Assembly: GCA_964406005.1 (NCBI GenBank)
Contig: CAYOPZ010000018.1
Location: forward strand, 1-63,028
Direction of reading: 5' to 3'
DNA: 63,028 bases
Source: CAYOPZ01 sp964406005
GTDB lineage: Bacteria; Bacteroidota; Bacteroidia; Bacteroidales; SM23-62
Shown piece after piece: positions 26,301 through 33,896 of this stretch. A model generated the notes under the pieces. The model ran no database searches. It was not told the DNA's origin and saw only the letters and a list, made by a program, of their open reading frames with translations. How positions within the stretch are numbered: the stretch's first letter is position 1; every line of letters starts with the position of its first letter. A program made the position numbers and the translations under genes.

Positions 26301-27089
26301 CTAATAGATCAGCTCGTCTGCATCCATTATTCCGCGTGCATCGACCACCCTGCCGAAGCGGTAGCTGACAAACAGTGTCAGGAAAAAGAAATTGTTTTTC
26401 TCAATGTCGGTGGCCATGATCTCGATCCGTTTCGGAAACAGATCCAGCGACACGCCCGTTTCAAGCGCATGGATGGTGACATCGCTCGTACTGTACTCGA
26501 ACGACACCCCGGCCCTGGCATAGGCTCCCGGGACCACGGAGATTTCCTTGATCCCCTTGAAGAAAGAGGCTTTCCCGTAGATGTTGTCCCGGAACATGTC
26601 CGCACTGAATTTTTCATCCTCAAGGTAGGCTTCGTTATAACCGCCCGATACGGTTTTTATAACTTCGTAATAAATGGGTTTCAGGATGCCGAGAGCCGGG
26701 CCGACCGAAAAATACCGGCGGATGGAAATGCCCCCGCGGTCAATTTTGCGGAACATCTCGAATTGCTTGCCCCAGCCACCCTGGATATTGACAAAACTGT
26801 TCACCTTGCCAAAAACAAAGCTCCGGCTTTTATAATTGTAATTGTTACTGATCTTTACTTCTTTGGGATGTTTTATGCTGGCGAGGTTGATCTCGTATAT
26901 GGTTTTCCTGCGTGCATTTATCCGTTTTGCATAACGGCCGCCGGCGCCGAAGCCGTTGGAATTCAGCATGAGTCCCAGGGACCTTTCATTCCGGTAGAAG
27001 ATCCTCGGTTGTTCCAGAAGTTCCCCCTGTGCAAACATTGCAGCACCGGGCAACAGGTAAAAACATATGCCGAGTATCCATCTTTTCAT
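26301..27089 (-). CDS. Exported envelope protein of unknown function, probably beta-rich
   Basis: A 262-residue protein with a clear signal peptide: a basic start, a hydrophobic stretch ending PGAAMFAQG. The mature part has alternating aromatic and polar residues, several short strands separated by turns (RSFVFGKVNSFVNIQGGWG, RRYFSVGPALGIL) and ends in FVSYRFGRVV, which resembles an outer-membrane barrel strand. It matches conserved Bacteroidota hypothetical proteins in style, but I recognise no named family. It lies upstream of gapA on the same strand. Confidence 0.7.
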   Translation of the reverse strand: MKRWILGICFYLLPGAAMFAQGELLEQPRIFYRNERSLGLMLNSNGFGAGGRYAKRINARRKTIYEINLASIKHPKEVKISNNYNYKSRSFVFGKVNSFVNIQGGWGKQFEMFRKIDRGGISIRRYFSVGPALGILKPIYYEVIKTVSGGYNEAYLEDEKFSADMFRDNIYGKASFFKGIKEISVVPGAYARAGVSFEYSTSDVTIHALETGVSLDLFPKRIEIMATDIEKNNFFFLTLFVSYRFGRVVDARGIMDADELIY

Positions 27090-27245
27090 TGTTTCCCACG
27101 GGATTGAGGATGTCCGTTCTACAGCAACAATGGTTACGGAATGCCTCCTTAAATATAACGGGACATTTCGATCACCGAATGCCCCGTCCTGGATAAATCA
27201 AAAATTTCTGTATTAAAGACCTGCATTTCACAGACCCTGTCTTCC

Positions 27246-27371
27246 TTACCCCCTTTCTGCCTGCTCCGTATCGGCTTTGGCATAGGCAGGACAAAGTTTC
27301 TTATTGCAGGCCGATGATGCCAGCGCAAACAAGATAACGAGTAAAACCAAAACTACTTTTGCCTTTTTCAT
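27246..27371 (-). CDS. Small lipoprotein (41 residues)
   Basis: A frame of 41 codons from ATG at 27371 to TAA at 27246. It begins with two lysines, then a strongly hydrophobic stretch (VVLVLLVILFALASS) ending at the lipobox LASSAC, with the lipidated cysteine at residue 22. Only 19 residues follow, containing NKKLCPAYAKADTEQ. A CPAY segment after a short lipoprotein signal recurs in small Bacteroidota proteins as far as I recall. Function is unknown. It is separated from its neighbours by more than 120 bases on each side. Confidence 0.72.
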   Translation of the reverse strand: MKKAKVVLVLLVILFALASSACNKKLCPAYAKADTEQAERG

Positions 27372-27465
27372 CTCTTTTATCAGGTTTGTGAGATGTTAAA
27401 ATTACAATTTTTTTTTAATTGGACGGTGTTATACAATTGTTAAAAGCATTTTCGGGGAATATTTT

Positions 27466-27473
27466 TAGTTTTG
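27466..27473 (+). promoter_or_regulatory. -7 box of the nitroreductase gene
   Basis: TAGTTTTG fits TAnnTTTG exactly and lies 28 bases before the start at 27501. No -33 box is seen at normal spacing. Confidence 0.5.
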
Positions 27474-27500
27474 CCATCTGAACCCTCATAATGCACAGTT

Positions 27501-28247
27501 ATGATACAAACGATTCTGAATCACAGGTCTATCAGGAAGTACACGGACAGGGACATTCCCTCTGAGGTCATGGAAAGGATACTCGAAGCCGGCAGCCGGG
27601 CATCCACTACCGGCAATATGCAGGTATACAGCATGATCGTAACAAGGAAGAAGGATCTAAGGGAACAATTATGGGAAGCCCACTTCAGACAGGACATGGT
27701 GCTCCAGGCGCCGGTACACATTACTTTCTGCGCCGATTTCAACCGTTTTAACAAATGGTGCCGGCAGCGCAGGGCGGAACCGGGATACGATAATTTTCTT
27801 TCCTTTTTTACTGCATCCATTGACGCGCTTCTTGCCTCGCAGAATGTCGCCCTGGCGGCGGAGGCATCCGGGCTGGGCATCTGTTATCTCGGGACAGCCA
27901 CGTATATGGCCGGCAGGATCATAGATATTCTTGGCCTTCCCCGGGGGGTCGTGCCGGTTGCAGCCATGGTGCTGGGATATCCTGCGGAGACACCGCCGCT
28001 GACCGAAAGGCTGCCGCAAAAGGCGGTCGTACACGAGGAAACCTACCGGGATTTTTCTGCCCGGGACATTGACGGGATCTATGCCGAAAGGGAGGCTTCG
28101 GAACTGACGCGCGAACTGCTCGAGGAGAACAGGAAGGAAACGCTGGCGCAGGTGTTCACGGACAACAGGTATACCCGGAAGGACAATGTCCATTTCTCGG
28201 AGCAATACCTGGAAGTGATCCGGAAGCAGGATTTTTTCAACCAGTGA
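27501..28247 (+). CDS. NfsA-like FMN-dependent nitroreductase
   Basis: A 248-residue flavoprotein of the nitroreductase superfamily, closest in layout to NfsA/FRP proteins that use NADPH to reduce quinones, nitro compounds or flavin. The FMN site is visible in LNHRSIRKYTDRDIP and RASTTGNMQVYSMIV at the N-terminus and GLGICYLGTATYM near residue 130. The C-terminal 60 residues carry basic and charged helices that wrap the partner subunit. The physiological substrate cannot be told. The gene has its own promoter. Confidence 0.9.
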   Translation: MIQTILNHRSIRKYTDRDIPSEVMERILEAGSRASTTGNMQVYSMIVTRKKDLREQLWEAHFRQDMVLQAPVHITFCADFNRFNKWCRQRRAEPGYDNFLSFFTASIDALLASQNVALAAEASGLGICYLGTATYMAGRIIDILGLPRGVVPVAAMVLGYPAETPPLTERLPQKAVVHEETYRDFSARDIDGIYAEREASELTRELLEENRKETLAQVFTDNRYTRKDNVHFSEQYLEVIRKQDFFNQ

Positions 28248-28322
28248 TGCCCGCCAGGGCGGTCCGGAAAAATATTCGTCTTTTTTCCGCGTTTATAATG
28301 GAAAGTTGTATTCCTGCCCGGT

Positions 28323-30056
28323 TTGTCCCGCGAACTCATCCATACTGTGCTTTGCCTTATGCTTCTGCATCCCCTGTCCGCACAGGAATACTCCCTGAAT
28401 ATACTTACGGGAGACGGGCCGGAGATCAGGGGAATACCCCGGAGGCCGGTGATCGCCGGGGATTCCATGCAGATATACAGGATTCTCGGGGAATCGGTGA
28501 GTGCGGCCCATGAACAGGGATTCCTGGCTGTTTCGGTTGACAGCCTGGTGTTTGATTCCCTTGATGTCAGTGCATATGTCCGGCCCGGGCCCAGGATGTC
28601 CTGGGGCAGGCTTTCATTTGATTCCCTTGACAGGCAAACACTGCGCAGGGCCGGCATCAGGCCAGGACGATTTTCATCGGGGTATACCGGGGTGCGAAAA
28701 CTGGCAGGGATGCGGGAAAAGCTGGTCACTTACTATGAAAATACGGGCTATCCCTTTGCCTCGGTTTATATAGACAGCATGGAAATCAGGGATGACCGGA
28801 TATCGGGACAGCTGAAGGTCAGGAAAAACGGCTTGTACCTTTTTGACAGTTTGCACATCAAGGGGGAGGTGAAGATCCACCCCGCCTACCTTGAGAGGCT
28901 TACCGGGATCGAATCCGGCTCGCCTTACAATGAAGAACGGATCAGGAAGATGTCCGCACGCATACGGGAATCGGCTTTCCTGGAAGAGATCCGTCCGGGT
29001 GAACTTGAATTTTTCAGGGGAGGGGCGGATGTTTACGCTTATTTAAGGCAGACCAGGGCCAACCGGGTGAACGGGATCATAGGGATACTGGCGGATCATG
29101 AGCACACCGGGAAGATCCTGGTTACGGGAGACCTCAATCTTTTCCTGGTCAACTCTTTCGGCCGTGGAGAGTCGTTCTATTTCGGATGGAGCTCCCCGGA
29201 ACCCCTGACCCAGAACCTTGACATTCAAGGGGCATATCCGTATGTTTTTTCTTCCGTGGCCGGATTGGGTTTTAATTTTCAATTGCTCAAACAGGACACA
29301 TCATTCCTGACCCTTAATCCCGTGGCCGATCTGAGGTTTTACCTGGGAGGAAGCAGCTATTTCAGCATATTTTACGATTATTTCAGCTCCTCTGTAATCG
29401 GTTCGTACGGGCCTGAAAATCCGGTGAACCTTCCGTCCCTTACGGATGTCACCAGCAGCATGTACGGGCTCGGCCTGGCTTTTAACAACCTGGATTACCC
29501 CTATAATCCGGCAAGCGGCTGGGACATACAGGCCCGGCTCGGGATCGGGTCCAGGAAGATCCGGGAAAATGCCGGTATACCGGATATCGCGTACGAGGGC
29601 GTGGATATGAACACCACGAAGGTGCGGTCAACCGCCGCTGTTTCCTTTTTCCACATCATATCCGGCCGCTTTGTAGTGCACCTGGTCTCCAGGACCGGGT
29701 TTATCCGGAACGATCACCTGTTTGAGAATGAGCTTTTCAGGCTGGGCGGGATCCGTTCCATCAGGGGAGTGGACGAAAATTCCATTCGTGCATCGGCATA
29801 CGGCCTGGGCACCGTCGAGGCAAGGTTCCTGTTTGAAAAGAATTCTGCGGTTTATGTTTTTTTTGACGGAGGTTACTATGAGAAATCCCTCGAAGACGAT
29901 TTCAGCCATGATTTTCCCCTGGGGTTCGGGACCGGCCTGCAGCTCCGCACGGGCGCCGGCATTTTCCTGCTTGATTATGCCCTTGGAAGGCAATTCGGCA
30001 ATCCCGTGAACATTGGAAAAGCAAAGATCCACGTCGGGTATGTGAACAGGTTCTGA
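28323..30056 (+). CDS. Omp85-superfamily outer-membrane protein (POTRA plus barrel)
   Basis: A 577-residue exported protein. A signal peptide ends near LSAQEYS. One or two POTRA-like domains follow: LVTYYENTGYPFASVYIDS at about 138-156 and GLYLFDSLHIKGEVKI after it. From about residue 240 comes a 16-strand-type barrel with FRLGGIRSIRGVDENSI, the conserved (V/I)RG(Y/F)-like lid-loop motif, and a final aromatic strand ending VGYVNRF. This is the architecture of BamA/TamA/ShlB relatives. The start is a TTG at 28323; no in-frame ATG precedes the signal peptide. Its cargo is unknown; the shorter size separates it from the essential BamA. Confidence 0.82.
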   Translation: MSRELIHTVLCLMLLHPLSAQEYSLNILTGDGPEIRGIPRRPVIAGDSMQIYRILGESVSAAHEQGFLAVSVDSLVFDSLDVSAYVRPGPRMSWGRLSFDSLDRQTLRRAGIRPGRFSSGYTGVRKLAGMREKLVTYYENTGYPFASVYIDSMEIRDDRISGQLKVRKNGLYLFDSLHIKGEVKIHPAYLERLTGIESGSPYNEERIRKMSARIRESAFLEEIRPGELEFFRGGADVYAYLRQTRANRVNGIIGILADHEHTGKILVTGDLNLFLVNSFGRGESFYFGWSSPEPLTQNLDIQGAYPYVFSSVAGLGFNFQLLKQDTSFLTLNPVADLRFYLGGSSYFSIFYDYFSSSVIGSYGPENPVNLPSLTDVTSSMYGLGLAFNNLDYPYNPASGWDIQARLGIGSRKIRENAGIPDIAYEGVDMNTTKVRSTAAVSFFHIISGRFVVHLVSRTGFIRNDHLFENELFRLGGIRSIRGVDENSIRASAYGLGTVEARFLFEKNSAVYVFFDGGYYEKSLEDDFSHDFPLGFGTGLQLRTGAGIFLLDYALGRQFGNPVNIGKAKIHVGYVNRF

Positions 30057-30094
30057 TCCGGGTCCGCCCGCTGAGATTGTAACTGATTTAATAC

Positions 30095-30102
30095 TATCTT
30101 TG
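30095..30102 (+). promoter_or_regulatory. -7 box of purL
   Basis: TATCTTTG, an exact consensus match, 31 bases before the ATG at 30133. A TTG codon that could extend purL upstream lies inside this box, which argues for the ATG. Confidence 0.6.
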
Positions 30103-30132
30103 TCCACTGTAGAAATCCAAAATTCTCCTTTC

Positions 30133-32352
30133 ATGGATGTGACCGTACAAACTGCAAAAGAACTGGGCCTGGCTTCCGCGGAGTTCGAGATGATCAGGGG
30201 ATTCCTGGGCAGGACACCGAACTTTACCGAGCTGTCGATTTATTCCGTTATGTGGTCGGAACATGCATCGTACAAGAACTCCATCAGATGGCTCCGGACC
30301 CTTCCCCGTGACGGGGAGCATCTGCTTGTCGGGGCGGGTGAGGAAAATGCCGGCCTGGTGGATGTGGGGAACGGGTGGGGCTGTGCCTTCAAGATCGAAT
30401 CGCACAATCATCCCTGTGCCATAGAGCCCTACCAGGGCGCTGCCACCGGTGTGGGGGGGATCAACCGCGACATCTTTACCATGGGTGCAAGACCTGTTGC
30501 ACAGCTTAACTCGCTCCGTTTCGGGGATCCGGAGCTGGACCGTACCAGGTGGCTGGTCAGGGGCGTTGTAAAGGGAATAGGTGATTACGGGAATTCCTTT
30601 GGCGTGCCGGTGGTGGGAGGCGAAGTGTCCTTTGATCCCTGTTACAATACAAATCCTCTCGTTAACGCCATGTCCGTAGGACTTGTAAAACAGGGGGAGA
30701 TGATTTCGGCCGTTGCCAGAGGGGCGGGCAACCCGGTATATATCGTGGGCTCCTCCACAGGGAAGGATGGCATACACGGTGCTACGTTCGCTTCTGCGGA
30801 TATCACGGAGGATTCCTCGGACGATATCCCTTCGATACAGGTAGGCGACCCTTTCATGGAAAAGCTACTGCTGGAAGCCTCCCTCGAACTGAACCGGAGC
30901 GGCGCCGTCATAGGCATGCAGGATATGGGCGCAGCCGGCATTATCTGCTCCACCTCCGAGATGTCGGCCAGGGGGGGCAGCGGGATGCGGATCGATCTGG
31001 CAAAAGTTCCCCTCCGGCAGCAGAATATGGAGGCCTGGGAGATACTTCTGTCGGAATCCCAGGAAAGAATGCTGGTTTGCGTGGAAAAGGGCAGGGAAGG
31101 GATTGTTGAAAAGATATTTGAGAAATGGGACCTGAACTGCAGCATTATCGGAGAGGTCACCGGCGGGGACAAACTGGAGTTTTACATGGACAAGAAACCT
31201 GTGGCGGAGGTACCGGCCTCGTCACTGGTACTCGGGGGCGGAGCTCCCGTATACGAAAGGGAATACAGGGAACCGGCCTATTTCAAGGAATACGGCAGGT
31301 TCAGCATGGACGATGTTCCCGAACCCGGGGACCTGAAGGAGGTATCCTTCAGACTCATCAGCCATCCGAACATTGCCTCGAAAAGATGGGTGGCCGAGCA
31401 ATACGACACTATGGTACGGACCAATAACATGTCGACCAACTTTCCCGCCGACGCAGGGCTGGTAAACATAAAGGGCACGGACACAGCTCTTGCCCTTACA
31501 ACCGATTGCAATTCACGCTATGTACACGCGGATCCGAAGGCCGGGACCATGATGGCGGTGGCGGAGGCGGCCAGGAACATAGTCTGCAGCGGCGGGGAGC
31601 CGCTGGCCGTCACAAACTGCCTGAATTTCGGCAATCCCTATAACCCGGAGGTATACTGGCAGTTTGTCGAGGCCGTTAAAGGCATGGACGAAGCCTGCCG
31701 GAAGTTCAACACGCCGGTTACGGGCGGGAATGTCAGTTTTTACAACCAGGCCAGCACGAAGGGAAAGACGGAGCCCGTGCATCCGACACCCGTAATAGGT
31801 ATGCTCGGGATCGTCAGGGACAAGGGCCATATGATGTCGCTCGATTTCAAGGAAAAGGGAGATGTCATTTTCCTGATCGGCAAATCCGTGAACGACCTTG
31901 CGGGCTCGCAGTATCTGTACAGCATCGCCGGGGTAAAGGAAAGTCCGCCGCCCCATTTCGACCTGGAATCCGAATACGTGGTCCAGGAGGCTGTGAAAGG
32001 ATTGATCCGGGGGGGAATGATACGCTCCGCACACGATGTCTCGGAAGGCGGGCTTTATGTCACGCTGGTTGAATCGGCCATGCCGCGCGAACTGGGATTC
32101 GACATCACCTGCCCCGCCGAGATCCGCCAGGATGCATTCCTGTTCGGGGAATCGCAAAGCCGCATCGTAGTCACGGTAAATCTTTCCGGGGAGACGGCAT
32201 TCATCGATCATATGATGGACCGGAAACTTCCCTTTTCCGCACTCGGTCATGTAACCAAGGGAGAACTGCGGATCGACGACGTATCATTCGGATTTATAAG
32301 CGATGTAAAAAAGAGTTATTTGACAAGCCTTGAGAAAATCCTGAACGAGTGA
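30133..32352 (+). CDS. purL: Phosphoribosylformylglycinamidine synthase, small-type PurL
   Basis: A 739-residue enzyme that converts FGAR to FGAM with ATP in purine synthesis. The length is that of small PurL, which needs separate PurS and PurQ partners, not seen here. Motifs are SVMWSEHASYKNS near residue 40, FKIESHNHPCAIEPYQGAA, GGEVSFDP and GMQDMGAAGIICSTSEMSA, with a second homologous half from about residue 400 (PVTGGNVSFYNQ, SAHDVSEGGL). The start at 30133 follows the promoter. The stop overlaps the GTG start of the PorT-like gene. Confidence 0.95.
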   Translation: MDVTVQTAKELGLASAEFEMIRGFLGRTPNFTELSIYSVMWSEHASYKNSIRWLRTLPRDGEHLLVGAGEENAGLVDVGNGWGCAFKIESHNHPCAIEPYQGAATGVGGINRDIFTMGARPVAQLNSLRFGDPELDRTRWLVRGVVKGIGDYGNSFGVPVVGGEVSFDPCYNTNPLVNAMSVGLVKQGEMISAVARGAGNPVYIVGSSTGKDGIHGATFASADITEDSSDDIPSIQVGDPFMEKLLLEASLELNRSGAVIGMQDMGAAGIICSTSEMSARGGSGMRIDLAKVPLRQQNMEAWEILLSESQERMLVCVEKGREGIVEKIFEKWDLNCSIIGEVTGGDKLEFYMDKKPVAEVPASSLVLGGGAPVYEREYREPAYFKEYGRFSMDDVPEPGDLKEVSFRLISHPNIASKRWVAEQYDTMVRTNNMSTNFPADAGLVNIKGTDTALALTTDCNSRYVHADPKAGTMMAVAEAARNIVCSGGEPLAVTNCLNFGNPYNPEVYWQFVEAVKGMDEACRKFNTPVTGGNVSFYNQASTKGKTEPVHPTPVIGMLGIVRDKGHMMSLDFKEKGDVIFLIGKSVNDLAGSQYLYSIAGVKESPPPHFDLESEYVVQEAVKGLIRGGMIRSAHDVSEGGLYVTLVESAMPRELGFDITCPAEIRQDAFLFGESQSRIVVTVNLSGETAFIDHMMDRKLPFSALGHVTKGELRIDDVSFGFISDVKKSYLTSLEKILNE

Positions 32353-33059
32353 AAAGGCTTTTTCCGTTAACCGTACTTCTGCTTTTTGCCGCCTGTGTAT
32401 CCGGACAGGTGAAGAAGGTGCCCAATAAGCTGAATTATGACGACAAATGGATACATTTCGGGTTCATGGTGGGGCTGAATAAAATGGATTTCGGGTTCCG
32501 GCGGCCCGACCTTACCCCGGATACCATGCTTTTTGCGGACGTCAGCCGGCCCAACCCGGGTTTCCAGGTCAGCATCGTCTCCGACCTGAGGATGGGGGAT
32601 GTATTCACCCTGCGCTTTTTGCCCGGCATTACCTTCGGATCCCGCTCGCTGTACTATTACGACGACAACAGCCAGCTTATGGACAAGCAGACCCTCGAGT
32701 CGAATTTCCTGGATTTTCCTCTTCTCGTCAAGTACAAGTCGAGGCGGGTGAACAACTACAGGCCATATCTTATAGGAGGCTTCAACACCCGGTATGACAT
32801 GGCGGCGCGGAAGGATTATGACAGCGAAAGCGGAGTGCATGTCAGGCTGGAGCCTCTTGATTTTTACATTGAAGGGGGATTCGGGATCGACTTCTTTCTG
32901 CAGTACTTCAAGTTCTCTCCCGAATTGAAGGTATCGGCAGGCTTCAGGGATGTCCTCGTGCACGATCCCGACGGTCCGGGCACGGGCACCGGGAAGTACG
33001 TGTATTCCATAGACCGTCTGACTTCCTATCTCGTTATGCTCTGTTTTTATTTCGAATGA
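32349..33059 (+). CDS. PorT-family outer-membrane beta-barrel protein
   Basis: A 236-residue exported protein. The signal peptide (PLTVLLLFAACVSGQ) has an alanine/cysteine-rich end near residue 16; whether it is lipidated is unclear. The mature protein shows barrel strands such as WIHFGFMVGLNKMDF, FTLRFLPGITFGSRSLYYY and a last strand VMLCFYFE. The spacing fits the PorT family, whose Porphyromonas member is needed for type IX secretion, though many relatives have other roles. The start is GTG at 32349, coupled to purL by a four-base GTGA overlap, odd partners for one message. Confidence 0.78.
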   Translation: MKRLFPLTVLLLFAACVSGQVKKVPNKLNYDDKWIHFGFMVGLNKMDFGFRRPDLTPDTMLFADVSRPNPGFQVSIVSDLRMGDVFTLRFLPGITFGSRSLYYYDDNSQLMDKQTLESNFLDFPLLVKYKSRRVNNYRPYLIGGFNTRYDMAARKDYDSESGVHVRLEPLDFYIEGGFGIDFFLQYFKFSPELKVSAGFRDVLVHDPDGPGTGTGKYVYSIDRLTSYLVMLCFYFE

Positions 33060-33062
33060 GCA

Positions 33063-33848
33063 TCACACGCCCTGCCTCCTGAATTCCGCACAGAAAATGG
33101 CCGCGGCCACGGCGACATTGAGGGATTCCGCATGTGATCCGGGATCGTGCCACGGGATGCTCAGCCTGCTGTCGGCAAGCCTGAGGAGCCCGGGCTCAAG
33201 GCCCTGCGATTCGTTTCCCATCAACAGTAATCCGGGCCCGGCGACCCGGCTCCTGAAAAGATCGTCGCCTTCCCTTACCGTCGCATATACCCGGTAATCC
33301 GGGCCGGCCTTTAATTCCGCGAGCGTCTCCTGAAGGTCCCTGTGATATACACGGACCCTCAGGAAGGAGCCCATGCTTGCCCGGATGACTTTCGGGTTGT
33401 AGAGGTCCGCGGAATCCGCCGAACATATGACAGACCTTATTCCGAACCAGTCGGCAATGCGGATGATGGTTCCCATATTGCCGGGGTCCTGAAGCCTGTA
33501 CAGGCCGATGCTGAGCCCCCTGCGGATCGTTGCGGATTCCCACTGCTGATCCGGAATACGAACGATCGCAAGTGCCCGGTCCGGTGTCTGCTGGGAAGAG
33601 ACCTGCCTGAGCTCACCGAAGGTTGTTTCAATGACTTCGCAGGGGCCTGAAATCCCGTCCCGGTTTTCTTCCAGCCATTCCCGGGTTGCCACTATGCTGT
33701 GAATCCTGAAACCCTGGCTGTCGCCGGGAGAAGTTCCGAGCAATTCCTTCAGTAGCTTGTCCCCTTCCGCGACGAACAGGCCTTCCGACCGGCGTATTTT
33801 TTTTTGTGAAAGACCTTTGATTAACTTTTTCCTGTTTTTGCTCAACAT
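33063..33848 (-). CDS. TrmH/SpoU-family RNA 2'-O-methyltransferase
   Basis: A protein of 261 residues with an N-terminal substrate-binding domain (LSQKKIRRSEGLFVAEGDKL) and a C-terminal SPOUT knot. The three knot motifs are LQDPGNMGTIIRIADWFG, LLMGNESQGLEP and ESLNVAVAAAI. It methylates the ribose of a nucleotide in rRNA or tRNA; the target is not known. The ATG at 33848 lies only three bases after a TATCTTTG promoter box, so the message may be leaderless. It is divergent from the TamL-like gene. Confidence 0.92.
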   Translation of the reverse strand: MLSKNRKKLIKGLSQKKIRRSEGLFVAEGDKLLKELLGTSPGDSQGFRIHSIVATREWLEENRDGISGPCEVIETTFGELRQVSSQQTPDRALAIVRIPDQQWESATIRRGLSIGLYRLQDPGNMGTIIRIADWFGIRSVICSADSADLYNPKVIRASMGSFLRVRVYHRDLQETLAELKAGPDYRVYATVREGDDLFRSRVAGPGLLLMGNESQGLEPGLLRLADSRLSIPWHDPGSHAESLNVAVAAAIFCAEFRRQGV

Positions 33849-33869
33849 AATCAAAGATACCTATATTTG
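33837..33869 (+). promoter_or_regulatory. Promoter of the TamL-like gene
   Basis: TTTG (33837-33840), a 21-base spacer and TATATTTG (33862-33869) match the Bacteroidota consensus. It overlaps the opposing promoter of the methyltransferase gene, so polymerases on the two strands would compete. Confidence 0.7.
33852..33859 (-). promoter_or_regulatory. -7 box of the RNA methyltransferase gene
   Basis: On the minus strand TATCTTTG, an exact consensus match, ends three bases before the ATG at 33848. It is back to back with the promoter for the TamL-like gene, two bases away. Confidence 0.6.
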
Positions 33870-33896
33870 CTTCCAAGATAAGAATAATCCGGATCA

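Noticed and set aside
27150..27195. Imperfect hairpin between the envelope protein gene and the small lipoprotein gene
   Set aside because: Contains mismatches and no T-run on either side, so it is not supported as a terminator.
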